A stretch of DNA of 64,000 nt from an uncultured Oscillospiraceae bacterium. Its GTDB lineage: Bacteria > Bacillota > Clostridia > Oscillospirales > Ruminococcaceae. The stretch covers positions 124,001 through 188,000 of the forward strand of contig CAKSIT010000003.1 in assembly GCA_934462925.1 (NCBI GenBank), read 5' to 3'. Position 1 is the first letter of the stretch; every line of letters begins with the position of its first letter. The notes under the pieces are model-generated. The model made no database searches, was not told where the DNA came from, and saw nothing but the letters and a program-made list of their open reading frames with translations. The position numbers and the translations under genes are program-made. Below are positions 57,037 through 64,000 of this stretch, in pieces.

Positions 57037-58206
57037 TCAATAGTCAAGCCCAAGCTCTATTCTGCCGCAAAGCCAGTCGGCAAACTGCTGCGCCGTTCTC
57101 GGCGAGCGCCCGCCGCGCTTTAACGCAAAGCGCTCTGCGGCGGCGTTAAGCTCCTCCTCGGGCAGAGTAACGCCCCTGTCCGCCGCAAGCTGCGCGGCAA
57201 TGTCAAGGTACACCTCGCGGTTAGGCTTTGTAAAGGTCACCGTAAGCCCGAAGCGGTCCGCAAGCGACAGGCTCTCGTCTATGGCGTCCGCACCGTTTAT
57301 TTCGCGGTCTGCAACGGTTTCGCGGATTATTTTGCGGCGGTTTGTGGTGGCGTAAATAAGTATGTTTTCGGGGCGCGCCGCAAGCGAACCCTCAAGCGCG
57401 GCTTTCAAAATGCTGAAGCGGTCGTCGTTCTCAGCGAAGCTTAAGTCGTCTATCGTGACGATAAAGCGCAGCGGGATATCCTTAAGCATTCGGAACAGCG
57501 CGGGCAGCCCCGCAACGTCGTTTTTGGAAAGCTCCACCATGCGCAGCGCCTCGTATTCGTTAAGTATAGCCTTAACCGTGCTTGACTTGCCCGTGCCGCG
57601 GTCGCCGTAGAGAAGAACGTTCTGCGCGGGCTTTCCGCTTAAAAAGCACAGCGTGTTCTCTACCACCTGCGAGCGCTGCGCCTCGTAGTTCTTAAGGTCG
57701 CTAAGGCGTATCGGGTCTAGCTGCTCAACGGGCATAAGCGCGCCGTTTGTATACGTAAACGCCTTGTACGCGGCAAAAATGCCGTTGCCGTGCGTTCTCA
57801 CGAAATCCAGAAAATACTCCGCGGCATAATCGAATTCGCCCGTTTCAAACGCGGGCAGGTCCATAAAGCCCTCGTCGTAGCGCGCGGACAGCTCCTGCCG
57901 CAGCGCTGCGGAGTCCGTGCGCGCAAGCTGCGCTATTACAGCTATGTCGTGCTGCGCCGCCGCAAGCCGCAGCGGCGTTGGTTCTGCCGCGGTTTTTGCC
58001 GCAAGGGGAGAGTCAGAGTACACTATCATGTCGTGAAGATATTCGCCCAGCGTTTTGCCCGACATAAGCAGCTCGCAGCAAACCGCGGAGTATGCCTGCG
58101 CGCTCTCCTGCGCCGTGCCTTTCCCGAGAAGCCCGAAAGCCTTTATCAGCGGGTCGTCCTTTACGTTGAAAACGCACAGCCCCGCCGTTTTTTCAGCATA
58201 GTCCAT
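57037..58206 (-). CDS. AAA+ ATP-binding protein, DUF815 family
   Basis: The 389-residue cytoplasmic protein has a helical N-terminal half and a P-loop ATPase C-terminal half: Walker A LLYGDRGTGKSSTVKAI, Walker B FIVTIDDLSFAEND, sensor IYATTNRRKIIRE, and the FGLTVTF and RSPRTAQQFADWL blocks. These are the marks of DUF815, a widespread AAA+ family of unknown function. It starts two bases after the dusB stop behind GGAGC. No partner protein is indicated. Confidence 0.85.
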   Translation of the reverse strand: MDYAEKTAGLCVFNVKDDPLIKAFGLLGKGTAQESAQAYSAVCCELLMSGKTLGEYLHDMIVYSDSPLAAKTAAEPTPLRLAAAQHDIAVIAQLARTDSAALRQELSARYDEGFMDLPAFETGEFDYAAEYFLDFVRTHGNGIFAAYKAFTYTNGALMPVEQLDPIRLSDLKNYEAQRSQVVENTLCFLSGKPAQNVLLYGDRGTGKSSTVKAILNEYEALRMVELSKNDVAGLPALFRMLKDIPLRFIVTIDDLSFAENDDRFSILKAALEGSLAARPENILIYATTNRRKIIRETVADREINGADAIDESLSLADRFGLTVTFTKPNREVYLDIAAQLAADRGVTLPEEELNAAAERFALKRGGRSPRTAQQFADWLCGRIELGLDY

Positions 58207-58208
58207 TG

Positions 58209-59186
58209 TTATAGCTCCTGTTCCTTTTGTATTTCAGTTATCAGCCGTTCAAGGTCTGAAAGCGTGCAAAGCTCGCTGCACAGCCCCCTGAACCGCGCCG
58301 CGCCCTTTATCCCGCGCATATACCACGCGGCGTGGCGGCGCGCCTCTTTCATGCCGATATGCTCGCCCTTGTCGCGGCACAGCAGCGTTATGTGGCGGCG
58401 CATTATCTCAATGCGCTCGGCAAACTGCGGCTCGGGCGGAATCTCCCCGCCGCAGAGATACGCGCGTATCTGCGAGAAAAGCCACGGCCTGCCGTAGCTG
58501 CCGCGCCCCACCATAACAAGGTCGCAGCCCGTTTCGCGGTACATCTGCGCGCAAAGCTCGGGGGTGGATACGTCCCCGTTGCCTATAACGGGTATCGAAA
58601 CCGCCTGCTTCACCGCGCGTATAACGCCCCAGTCCGCGCTGCCCGAATAGAGCTGCGCGCGTGTTCTGCCGTGGACTGCTACCGCCGCAGCGCCGTTTCT
58701 TTCGGCGGTCTGCGCCATTTCAACCGCGTTTATGCTGTCCGCGTCCCACCCCGCGCGTATCTTTACCGTCACGGGTACGTCCGAAGCGCCCACGGCCGCG
58801 CTCACCAGCTCCCCGAAAAGCTCGGGCGTTCTCATAAGCGCGCTGCCCGCGCCGCCGCCCGTTATCTTTGGCATGGGGCAGCCCGCGTTAATGTCGATTA
58901 TGTCGGGGCGGTACTGCATTGCTATCTTCACCGCGCGCGCCATAAACTCGGGTTCGCTGCCGAAAAGCTGCACCGCCATGGGGCGCTCCGCGTCCGTTAC
59001 GGTAAGCAGCTCCGCCGTTTTCTTGTCGGAATAGCACAGCCCCTTGCAGGACGCCATTTCGCCCACGGTATACGCCGCGCCGTATTCCTTTGCCATAAGC
59101 CTGTACGCCCTGTCCGCAACTCCCGCCATGGGGGCGAGGGCGGCGGTGCGCTCTATTTTAACGTTTCCTATATAAATATATTCCAA
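58209..59186 (-). CDS. dusB: tRNA-dihydrouridine synthase (DusB family)
   Basis: From TTG 59186 (behind AAAGGAAC) the product has 325 residues (M/L-EYIYIGNVKIERTAALAPMAGVADRAYRL). FMN-binding barrel blocks follow: EMASCKGLCY, VQLFGSEPEFMARAV, the active-site cysteine in IDINAGCPMPKITGGGAGSAL, VTVKIRAGWD, VHGRTRAQLYSG, IGNGDV and VMVGRGSYGRPWLF. It reduces specific tRNA uridines with NADPH. The longer frame to 59267 would begin in promoter-like sequence without a ribosome site. First gene of the dusB-DUF815-lipoprotein operon. Confidence 0.92.
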   Translation of the reverse strand: MEYIYIGNVKIERTAALAPMAGVADRAYRLMAKEYGAAYTVGEMASCKGLCYSDKKTAELLTVTDAERPMAVQLFGSEPEFMARAVKIAMQYRPDIIDINAGCPMPKITGGGAGSALMRTPELFGELVSAAVGASDVPVTVKIRAGWDADSINAVEMAQTAERNGAAAVAVHGRTRAQLYSGSADWGVIRAVKQAVSIPVIGNGDVSTPELCAQMYRETGCDLVMVGRGSYGRPWLFSQIRAYLCGGEIPPEPQFAERIEIMRRHITLLCRDKGEHIGMKEARRHAAWYMRGIKGAARFRGLCSELCTLSDLERLITEIQKEQEL

Positions 59187-59285
59187 GCGTTTGTTCCTTT
59201 CGGCGAGGTTTGCGTATTTTCGGCGCTTTCGCCACGATTTCACCATATATTGTACCACAAAAATCAAAAGTGTTCAAGTTTCTTA

Positions 59286-59314
59286 TTGTATTTTTTCAGA
59301 AAATATGCTACAAT
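59286..59314 (+). promoter_or_regulatory. Promoter for the DUF1624 gene
   Basis: TTGTAT (59286-59291) and TACAAT (59309-59314) have 17-base spacing. Confidence 0.65.
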
Positions 59315-59416
59315 AAAAAGACGCGGGGCGCGTTCGCTTATGGTTATTCTGACGAAGCGGCGGCGCACACTGCATCTGCGGGTTTTCCGCAGAAAAAAAC
59401 AAGCGAGGAATGACAT

Positions 59417-60175
59417 ATGCCCGGAAAAACAAAAACCGCAGGCGGCTCTGCAAGGGTAGGCCTGCTTGACGAGCTGCGAGGCTTTGCGATAATCTGCATG
59501 GTGGTGTACCATGCCATGTACGACCTGAAATACATATTCGGCCTTGACGTACCCGTGTTCTTTGAGGACTGGTTCGGCATTATCCGCGACGTGTTTGCGG
59601 GGCTGTTCATCTTCATTTCGGGGACTGTCTGCCGCTACTCCAAAAACAACATGAAGCGCGGCATACAATGCTTCTTTATCGGCATGGTGATGACGTTCGT
59701 TATGCCGTTCTTTACGGGCGGCACAATCATGTTCGGGATACTGCACTGCCTTGGTATCTGCATGATGATATTCGGGCTTGGCGAACACGTTTTTGACGCG
59801 CTGCCCGCGCTCGTAGGCATTATCATATGCGCGCTGCTTTTCGTGCTTACGTGGAATATCCGCGACGGCTACATCGGCTTTGAGGGCGTGTTCAGCCTTG
59901 CGCTGCCCGCAAAGGCGTACGACGTGGGCGTGCTGTTCCCGCTGGGTCTGCCGTCGGCTTCGTTCTACTCCGCGGACTATTTCCCGCTTATGCCGTGGTT
60001 CTTCCTGTTTATTGCAGGCAGCTATTTCGGCGTGTGGGCGAAGAACGGCTCGCTGCCCAAATTCTTCTATCCCACGCATTGCAGGTGGCTTGCAACGGTC
60101 GGAAGATACACAATATGGATTTACGTTCTCCACCAGCCCGTGCTTTATCTCATATTCTCCCTTGTTTTCCGTTAA
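59417..60175 (+). CDS. DUF1624/heparan-alpha-glucosaminide N-acetyltransferase-like membrane protein
   Basis: The 252-residue protein has about seven membrane segments. The opening GLLDELRGFAIICMVVYHAMYDLKYIFG carries the family's conserved basic and His residues. VFAGLFIFISGTVCRYSKNNMKRG, MFGILHCLGICMMIFG, PLMPWFFLFIAGSYFG and TIWIYVLHQPVLY follow. Relatives transfer acyl groups across the membrane to sugars; the local substrate is unknown, perhaps a wall or surface glycan. Single-gene unit between the dusB operon and lon. Confidence 0.88.
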   Translation: MPGKTKTAGGSARVGLLDELRGFAIICMVVYHAMYDLKYIFGLDVPVFFEDWFGIIRDVFAGLFIFISGTVCRYSKNNMKRGIQCFFIGMVMTFVMPFFTGGTIMFGILHCLGICMMIFGLGEHVFDALPALVGIIICALLFVLTWNIRDGYIGFEGVFSLALPAKAYDVGVLFPLGLPSASFYSADYFPLMPWFFLFIAGSYFGVWAKNGSLPKFFYPTHCRWLATVGRYTIWIYVLHQPVLYLIFSLVFR

Positions 60176-60214
60176 GAGATAAATTGCATTCCGAAAAGTG
60201 TTTCGCAAAATCGC

Positions 60215-60243
60215 TTGCAAAATAGCGCGGAATGTTGTATAAT
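60215..60243 (+). promoter_or_regulatory. Promoter for lon-ysxC
   Basis: TTGCAA (60215-60220) and TATAAT (60238-60243) have 17-base spacing. I see no CtsR or CIRCE-type operator beside it. Confidence 0.75.
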
Positions 60244-60298
60244 AGAGAACATACCCGCATAACGCTTCGGCGTGTACATCAGAAAGGACTGATAGCAA

Positions 60299-62710
60299 AT
60301 GTCTGAAAATACATATACCATACCCGCGATATCCTTGCGCGGTCTGGTCGTTTTCCCGTCAATGGTGCTGCATTTCGACGTCGGCAGGGAGCGCTCGGTA
60401 AACGCGCTTAAGGCGGCGGCAGAAAAGGACGGGCATATATTCCTTGTGGCGCAGAGGGATTCCTCTATCGCCGACCCCACCGAGAACGATATTTTCGAGG
60501 TAGGCGTGGTGGCGGAGATTCGCCAGATGCTTACAACCCCCGACGGCTTTACGCGCGTGCTTGTAGAGGGGCTTTACCGCGCGCGCCGCGTAAAAACCGT
60601 CGCTTCAAAGGACTATCTCTCGTTCGAGGTAAAGCAGCTTTCGGGGCGCGGTACGGCGCTTGCGGAGGCTACGCAGGCTGCGGCTCTGCGCGCGCTGAGA
60701 GCGGCGTTCTCCGCCTATGCGGATGTGTCCCCGAAAATGCCGCGCGAGCTTTACGAGAGCATCATCACCGAAGAAAGCTGCGAGGCGCTCTTTGAAAAGG
60801 TAGTATTCAACGTTGTGCTTAAGCTTGAGGACAAGCAGCGCCTGCTTGAAACAAACGGCACTCTGCGCCGCATAAAGCTTCTCATCTCCATGCTTGAAAG
60901 CGAGGTGGAGATAATCACCGCCGAAATGGAGATACAGGAGCAGGTGCGCCAACAGGTTGACAAGAACCAGCGCGAGTATTACCTGCGCGAGCAGCTCAAG
61001 GTTATCTCCCGCCAGCTTGGCGACGAGGACAGCCCCGCAGACGAGGCGGACAAGTACAGGGAGCGCATAATCGCGCTCGGGCTGCCGCAGGAGAGCGAGG
61101 AGAAGCTGCTTGGCGAGGTATCGAAGCTTGCAAAGATGTCCGCTTCATCGCAGGAGGCTGCGGTGCAGCGCACCTATCTCGACACGGTGCTTGAAATACC
61201 GTGGAACGTGCGCACAAAGGACAAGCTCAATATCGCGGGCGTGCAAAAGCAGCTCGACCACGACCACTACGGGCTTAAAAAGGTAAAGGACAGAATAACC
61301 GAAACGCTCTCGGTAAGGGCGCTCGTACCCGATATAAAGGGGCAGATAATCTGCCTTTACGGCCCTCCGGGAGTCGGAAAGACCTCTATAGGGCGCTCCA
61401 TTGCAGAAGCGCTCGGCAGGAAGTACGTGAGGATATCGCTCGGCGGCGTTCACGACGAGGCGGAGATACGCGGCCACCGCAAGACCTACATCGGCGCAAT
61501 GCCGGGCAGAATAATCGCCGCGCTTAAGCAGGCGAAGAGCATGAACCCCGTGATACTGCTTGACGAGATAGACAAAATGGGCGGCGACTACAAGGGCGAC
61601 CCCACCTCGGCAATGCTCGAGGTGCTTGACAGCGAGCAGAACACAACGTTCACCGACCACTACATTGAGATACCTGTGGATTTGAGCGACGTGCTTTTCA
61701 TCACCACCGCAAACAGCCTTGACACTATCCCCGCGCCGCTTCTCGACCGCATGGAGGTAATAGAGCTTTCAAGCTACACGCGCGAGGAGAAGTTCAACAT
61801 AGCGAAGAAGCACCTGCTGCCCAAACAGCTTAAAAAGCACGGCGAAAAGGCTTCCGTAGTTAAGGTGACGGACGGCGCGCTTTATTCCATAATAGACTGC
61901 TACACGCGCGAGGCGGGCGTAAGAAAGCTCGAGCGCAAGATAGCGGACATCTGCCGCAAGAGCGCAAAGCTCATAGTATCGGGCGAAAAGAAGGTTACCG
62001 TGAACGAAAACACGCTCGCGGACTTCCTCGGCACAAAGCGCTACCTGCCCGAACACCTTGAAGCGCACGACGAGGTGGGGCTTGTCAACGGTCTTGCGTG
62101 GACGTCCGTTGGCGGCACAATGCTGCCGCTTGAGGTGCTTGTGCTTGACGGCACGGGCAAAACGGAGTTTACGGGTTCGCTGGGCGACGTTATGAAGGAA
62201 TCCGCTAAGATAGCGGTAAGCCTTACGCGCTCGCTTGCTTCAAAATACGGCATAGACGCGGACTTTTACAAGAACAAGGATATCCACGTTCACGCGCCCG
62301 AGGGTGCTGTACCCAAGGACGGACCGTCAGCGGGCGTTACGCTTACGACTGCGCTCGTATCGGCGCTTTCGGGAACGCCCGTGCGCCGCGACGTTGCAAT
62401 GACGGGCGAAATCACCCTGCGCGGAAAGGTACTTGCGATAGGCGGCCTTAAGGAAAAGGCTATGGCGGCGTACCGCGCGGGAATCAAGACGGTGTGCATT
62501 CCGAAGGACAACGAGCCCGACTTGCAGGACATAGACGACGCTGTAAAGGCGAATGTGCGCTTCGTGCCTGCGGAGGATATCTCCACCGTGCTTGAAACGG
62601 CGCTTGTAATGCCCAACTGCGGCGCGGAGCTTAAGAGCGCGGCGGGGCTTAAGAAGAAAAAGCCCCTGCCCAAAAAGACGGTCAAGCAGCCCGTGCTTTC
62701 GGCGAACTGA
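60299..62710 (+). CDS. lon: ATP-dependent protease Lon (LonA)
   Basis: The 803-residue protein has the LonA layout: N-terminal LAN domain (IPAISLRGLVVFPSMVLHFDVGRERSVNAL), a coiled-coil arm (about 180-260), the AAA+ module with Walker A GPPGVGKTS (355-363) and Walker B ILLDEIDKMGGDYKGDPTSA, and the protease domain with catalytic Ser677 in PKDGPSAGVTLT and the catalytic Lys in LKEKAMAAYRAG. It degrades misfolded and regulatory proteins in the cytoplasm. Start is ATG behind AGAAAGGAC. The next gene is ysxC, the same order as in Bacillus. Confidence 0.97.
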   Translation: MSENTYTIPAISLRGLVVFPSMVLHFDVGRERSVNALKAAAEKDGHIFLVAQRDSSIADPTENDIFEVGVVAEIRQMLTTPDGFTRVLVEGLYRARRVKTVASKDYLSFEVKQLSGRGTALAEATQAAALRALRAAFSAYADVSPKMPRELYESIITEESCEALFEKVVFNVVLKLEDKQRLLETNGTLRRIKLLISMLESEVEIITAEMEIQEQVRQQVDKNQREYYLREQLKVISRQLGDEDSPADEADKYRERIIALGLPQESEEKLLGEVSKLAKMSASSQEAAVQRTYLDTVLEIPWNVRTKDKLNIAGVQKQLDHDHYGLKKVKDRITETLSVRALVPDIKGQIICLYGPPGVGKTSIGRSIAEALGRKYVRISLGGVHDEAEIRGHRKTYIGAMPGRIIAALKQAKSMNPVILLDEIDKMGGDYKGDPTSAMLEVLDSEQNTTFTDHYIEIPVDLSDVLFITTANSLDTIPAPLLDRMEVIELSSYTREEKFNIAKKHLLPKQLKKHGEKASVVKVTDGALYSIIDCYTREAGVRKLERKIADICRKSAKLIVSGEKKVTVNENTLADFLGTKRYLPEHLEAHDEVGLVNGLAWTSVGGTMLPLEVLVLDGTGKTEFTGSLGDVMKESAKIAVSLTRSLASKYGIDADFYKNKDIHVHAPEGAVPKDGPSAGVTLTTALVSALSGTPVRRDVAMTGEITLRGKVLAIGGLKEKAMAAYRAGIKTVCIPKDNEPDLQDIDDAVKANVRFVPAEDISTVLETALVMPNCGAELKSAAGLKKKKPLPKKTVKQPVLSAN

Positions 62711-62726
62711 CACAGAAAGGTAACGC

Positions 62727-63314
62727 ATGAACTACAACAACGCGAAATTCATCACGTCGTTTGGCAGCTTTAAGCAGCTGCCGCCGTCGGACCGCACCGA
62801 GATTGCGTTCGCGGGGCGCTCAAACGTCGGAAAAAGCTCGCTTATAAACAAGATTTTCAACCGAAAGGCGCTTGCACGCGTGAGCGCCGTTCCGGGGAAA
62901 ACGGCGACGATAAACTTTTACGGGCTGGAAAACGTGTATTTTGTGGACCTGCCGGGCTACGGCTACGCAAAGGTCGCAAAGAGCGAAAAGCAGCGCTGGG
63001 GCGAGCTTATCGAGGGCTATCTGAACGACGACCGCGAGCTGGCGCTTGTGTTTCAGCTTGTGGACTTTCGTCACCCGCCTACGGCTGACGACGTGATGAT
63101 GATAAACTTCCTTATCGACAGCGGTATCCCGTTCGTGGTGGTTCTCACAAAGGCAGACAAGCTCTCGAAAAGGCAGCGGGAGGAGCGTCGCGCGGCGCTT
63201 ATTACCGAGCTTCCCTGCGGCGAGGACATAACGATAGTCGAGTTTTCCGCCCAGACAGGGGAGGGCTGCGAGGAGATACGCGCTATAATTGAGGAGCTTG
63301 CGCAGAGCGAGTGA
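62727..63314 (+). CDS. ysxC: Ribosome biogenesis GTPase YsxC/EngB
   Basis: The 195-residue GTPase has G1 FAGRSNVGKSSLINKIF, G2/G3 region PGKTATINFYGLENVYFVDLPGYGYAKVAKSEKQ, G4 LTKADK and G5 near FSAQTGEG. The YGYAKV motif is diagnostic for the EngB family, which acts in 50S subunit assembly. It starts 16 bases after lon behind AGAAAGGTAA and is cotranscribed with it. Confidence 0.96.
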   Translation: MNYNNAKFITSFGSFKQLPPSDRTEIAFAGRSNVGKSSLINKIFNRKALARVSAVPGKTATINFYGLENVYFVDLPGYGYAKVAKSEKQRWGELIEGYLNDDRELALVFQLVDFRHPPTADDVMMINFLIDSGIPFVVVLTKADKLSKRQREERRAALITELPCGEDITIVEFSAQTGEGCEEIRAIIEELAQSE

Positions 63315-63339
63315 GCGAGTAAATTCAAACAAAAATGCG

Positions 63340-63360
63340 GGGCTGTCGCATTGACAGCCC
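63340..63360. terminator. Hairpin between convergent ysxC and the glycosidase gene
   Basis: GGGCTGTC pairs with GACAGCCC over a five-base loop. The T-run on the plus strand is interrupted (ATGTTCTTTTG). The minus side has ATTTTTG and can serve the glycosidase gene. Confidence 0.6.
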
Positions 63361-63377
63361 ATGTTCTTTTGTTGTGC

Positions 63378-64000
63378 TTATGCCGCGTTGTCGGCAGCGG
63401 CGCTAATGCTCAGCCTGCCGAGCGGGTCTACCTTTTCGGGGATAAGCTCGTACATGGCGTTCGTTGCGGTTTCGGTGAGGTCGTAGCGATACCACTTAAG
63501 CTCCTCGTCCGCGCGGGGTTCCATCCATACCATAACGCCGTTCCAGCCGTTGTCGTAGGCGGAAGTGTACTTTTCTGTAAGCGTGAGCTTGCATTCTTTT
63601 TCGTCGTCGTTGCTGGTTTCGCCGATAAGGCAGGGCTTGTCGGTGTCGAGTCCGAAGTCCTGCGGCGACTGCGTGAACGGGAAGCCGAAGTAGGGCTTCT
63701 CCCACATATAGTAGTGCGTGCTGTAGAAGTCTATCGTTGCGTTGTCAAGACCCGTGATTTCCTTAAGGTAGCTGTCCGCAATCTTGTCGCCCTCGTACTT
63801 TTCGGAGTTGTACTTGATTATGCCCATGCCGACCGTTACGGGCGTGGAACAGTTATCGTGAATAACCGACGCGCACTTGCCGAAGAAATACGCGAGGTTG
63901 TCCCAGTCTATCTGACCGCACTCGGTGTTTTCGTGTACCCAGTCGGGTTCGTTCATAAGGTCTATCGAGAAAAGGTACTCCTCCTCGCCGAACTTCTCGC
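63378..64000 (-). CDS. GH5-like glycoside hydrolase, N-terminal part beyond window edge
   Basis: The frame is open from the right edge to TAA at 63378-63380; about 207 residues are visible. The acid/base motif is FSIDLMNEPDW, a catalytic-tyrosine-like segment is YSTHYYMWEKPYF, and the probable nucleophile Glu is in CLIGETSNDDEK, followed by NGWNGVMVWMEP. This pattern fits clan GH-A, closest to GH5 mannanase/cellulase-type enzymes. Whether it is secreted cannot be told without the N-terminus. Substrate unknown. Confidence 0.75.
   Translation of the reverse strand, partial: EKFGEEEYLFSIDLMNEPDWVHENTECGQIDWDNLAYFFGKCASVIHDNCSTPVTVGMGIIKYNSEKYEGDKIADSYLKEITGLDNATIDFYSTHYYMWEKPYFGFPFTQSPQDFGLDTDKPCLIGETSNDDEKECKLTLTEKYTSAYDNGWNGVMVWMEPRADEELKWYRYDLTETATNAMYELIPEKVDPLGRLSISAAADNAA

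Overview
The window looks like chromosome from a moderately GC-rich Firmicute of the class Clostridia, most likely an Oscillospiraceae/Ruminococcaceae-type gut lineage. The signs are strong Shine-Dalgarno sites, TTGACA-17-TATAAT promoters, two T-box leaders, frequent TTG/GTG starts, lon-ysxC and mltG-U32 gene orders as in other Firmicutes, and a wall-anchored surface protein. The taxon is inferred from style and gene content; no rRNA is present.

Layout. 1-4.5 kb: a truncated tmcAL, a DUF4380 protein, then murL and a murD2-type ligase, the alternative route to D-glutamate in peptidoglycan. 4.6-8.8 kb: DAHP synthase, a tyrosine T-box, a surface protein with a VPVTG wall-sorting motif, a small palindromic element and tyrS. 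8.8-16.6 kb: a c-di-GMP phosphodiesterase with an unknown partner, a transglutaminase-like lipoprotein with a sharp internal composition break, an MBL-fold hydrolase, and a PocR-domain chemoreceptor operonic with fucO. 16.9-20.8 kb: phenylalanine T-box and pheST. 20.8-28.5 kb: a DUF11 protein, a MATE exporter, a TtcA-like thiolase, a LacI-sensor diguanylate cyclase and a second EAL protein. 28.5-30.5 kb: glmS. 30.5-43.2 kb: a long co-directional run (tmk, DUF2156, DJ-1, 5-FCL, mltG, U32/trhP-like, zinc-ribbon, TPM protein, GH3, deoC, deoB, an unknown protein). 43.2-48.9 kb: Mrp ATPase, C_GCAxxG_C_C protein, iscS-iscU and asnB.

The accessory part is 49.1-56 kb. A MazG-like pyrophosphohydrolase overlaps a nuclease-helicase (candidate defence pair). 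It is followed by a decayed open frame, a small orphan gene, and a prophage head-module remnant. That remnant carries a minor-head/metallopeptidase protein fused to a caspase-like toxin domain, a probable immunity gene, a small membrane protein and a broken scaffold gene. It ends at a tRNA-Gly/tRNA-Leu operon whose terminator is repeated as a 90-bp tandem array. 56-64 kb: dusB-DUF815-BtuF-like lipoprotein (minus), a DUF1624 membrane protein, lon-ysxC, and the 3' part of a GH5-like glycosidase.

The most striking non-genic signal is a family of 210-250 bp elements with terminal inverted repeats (21.7, 28.3 and 46.7 kb). In every copy the element is flanked exactly by direct repeats of 20-27 bp, and each repeat is a complete terminator-type hairpin. 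The element therefore seems to insert at the foot of rho-independent terminators and to duplicate the whole hairpin. A second, unrelated inverted-repeat element sits just upstream of tyrS and of the mrp gene.
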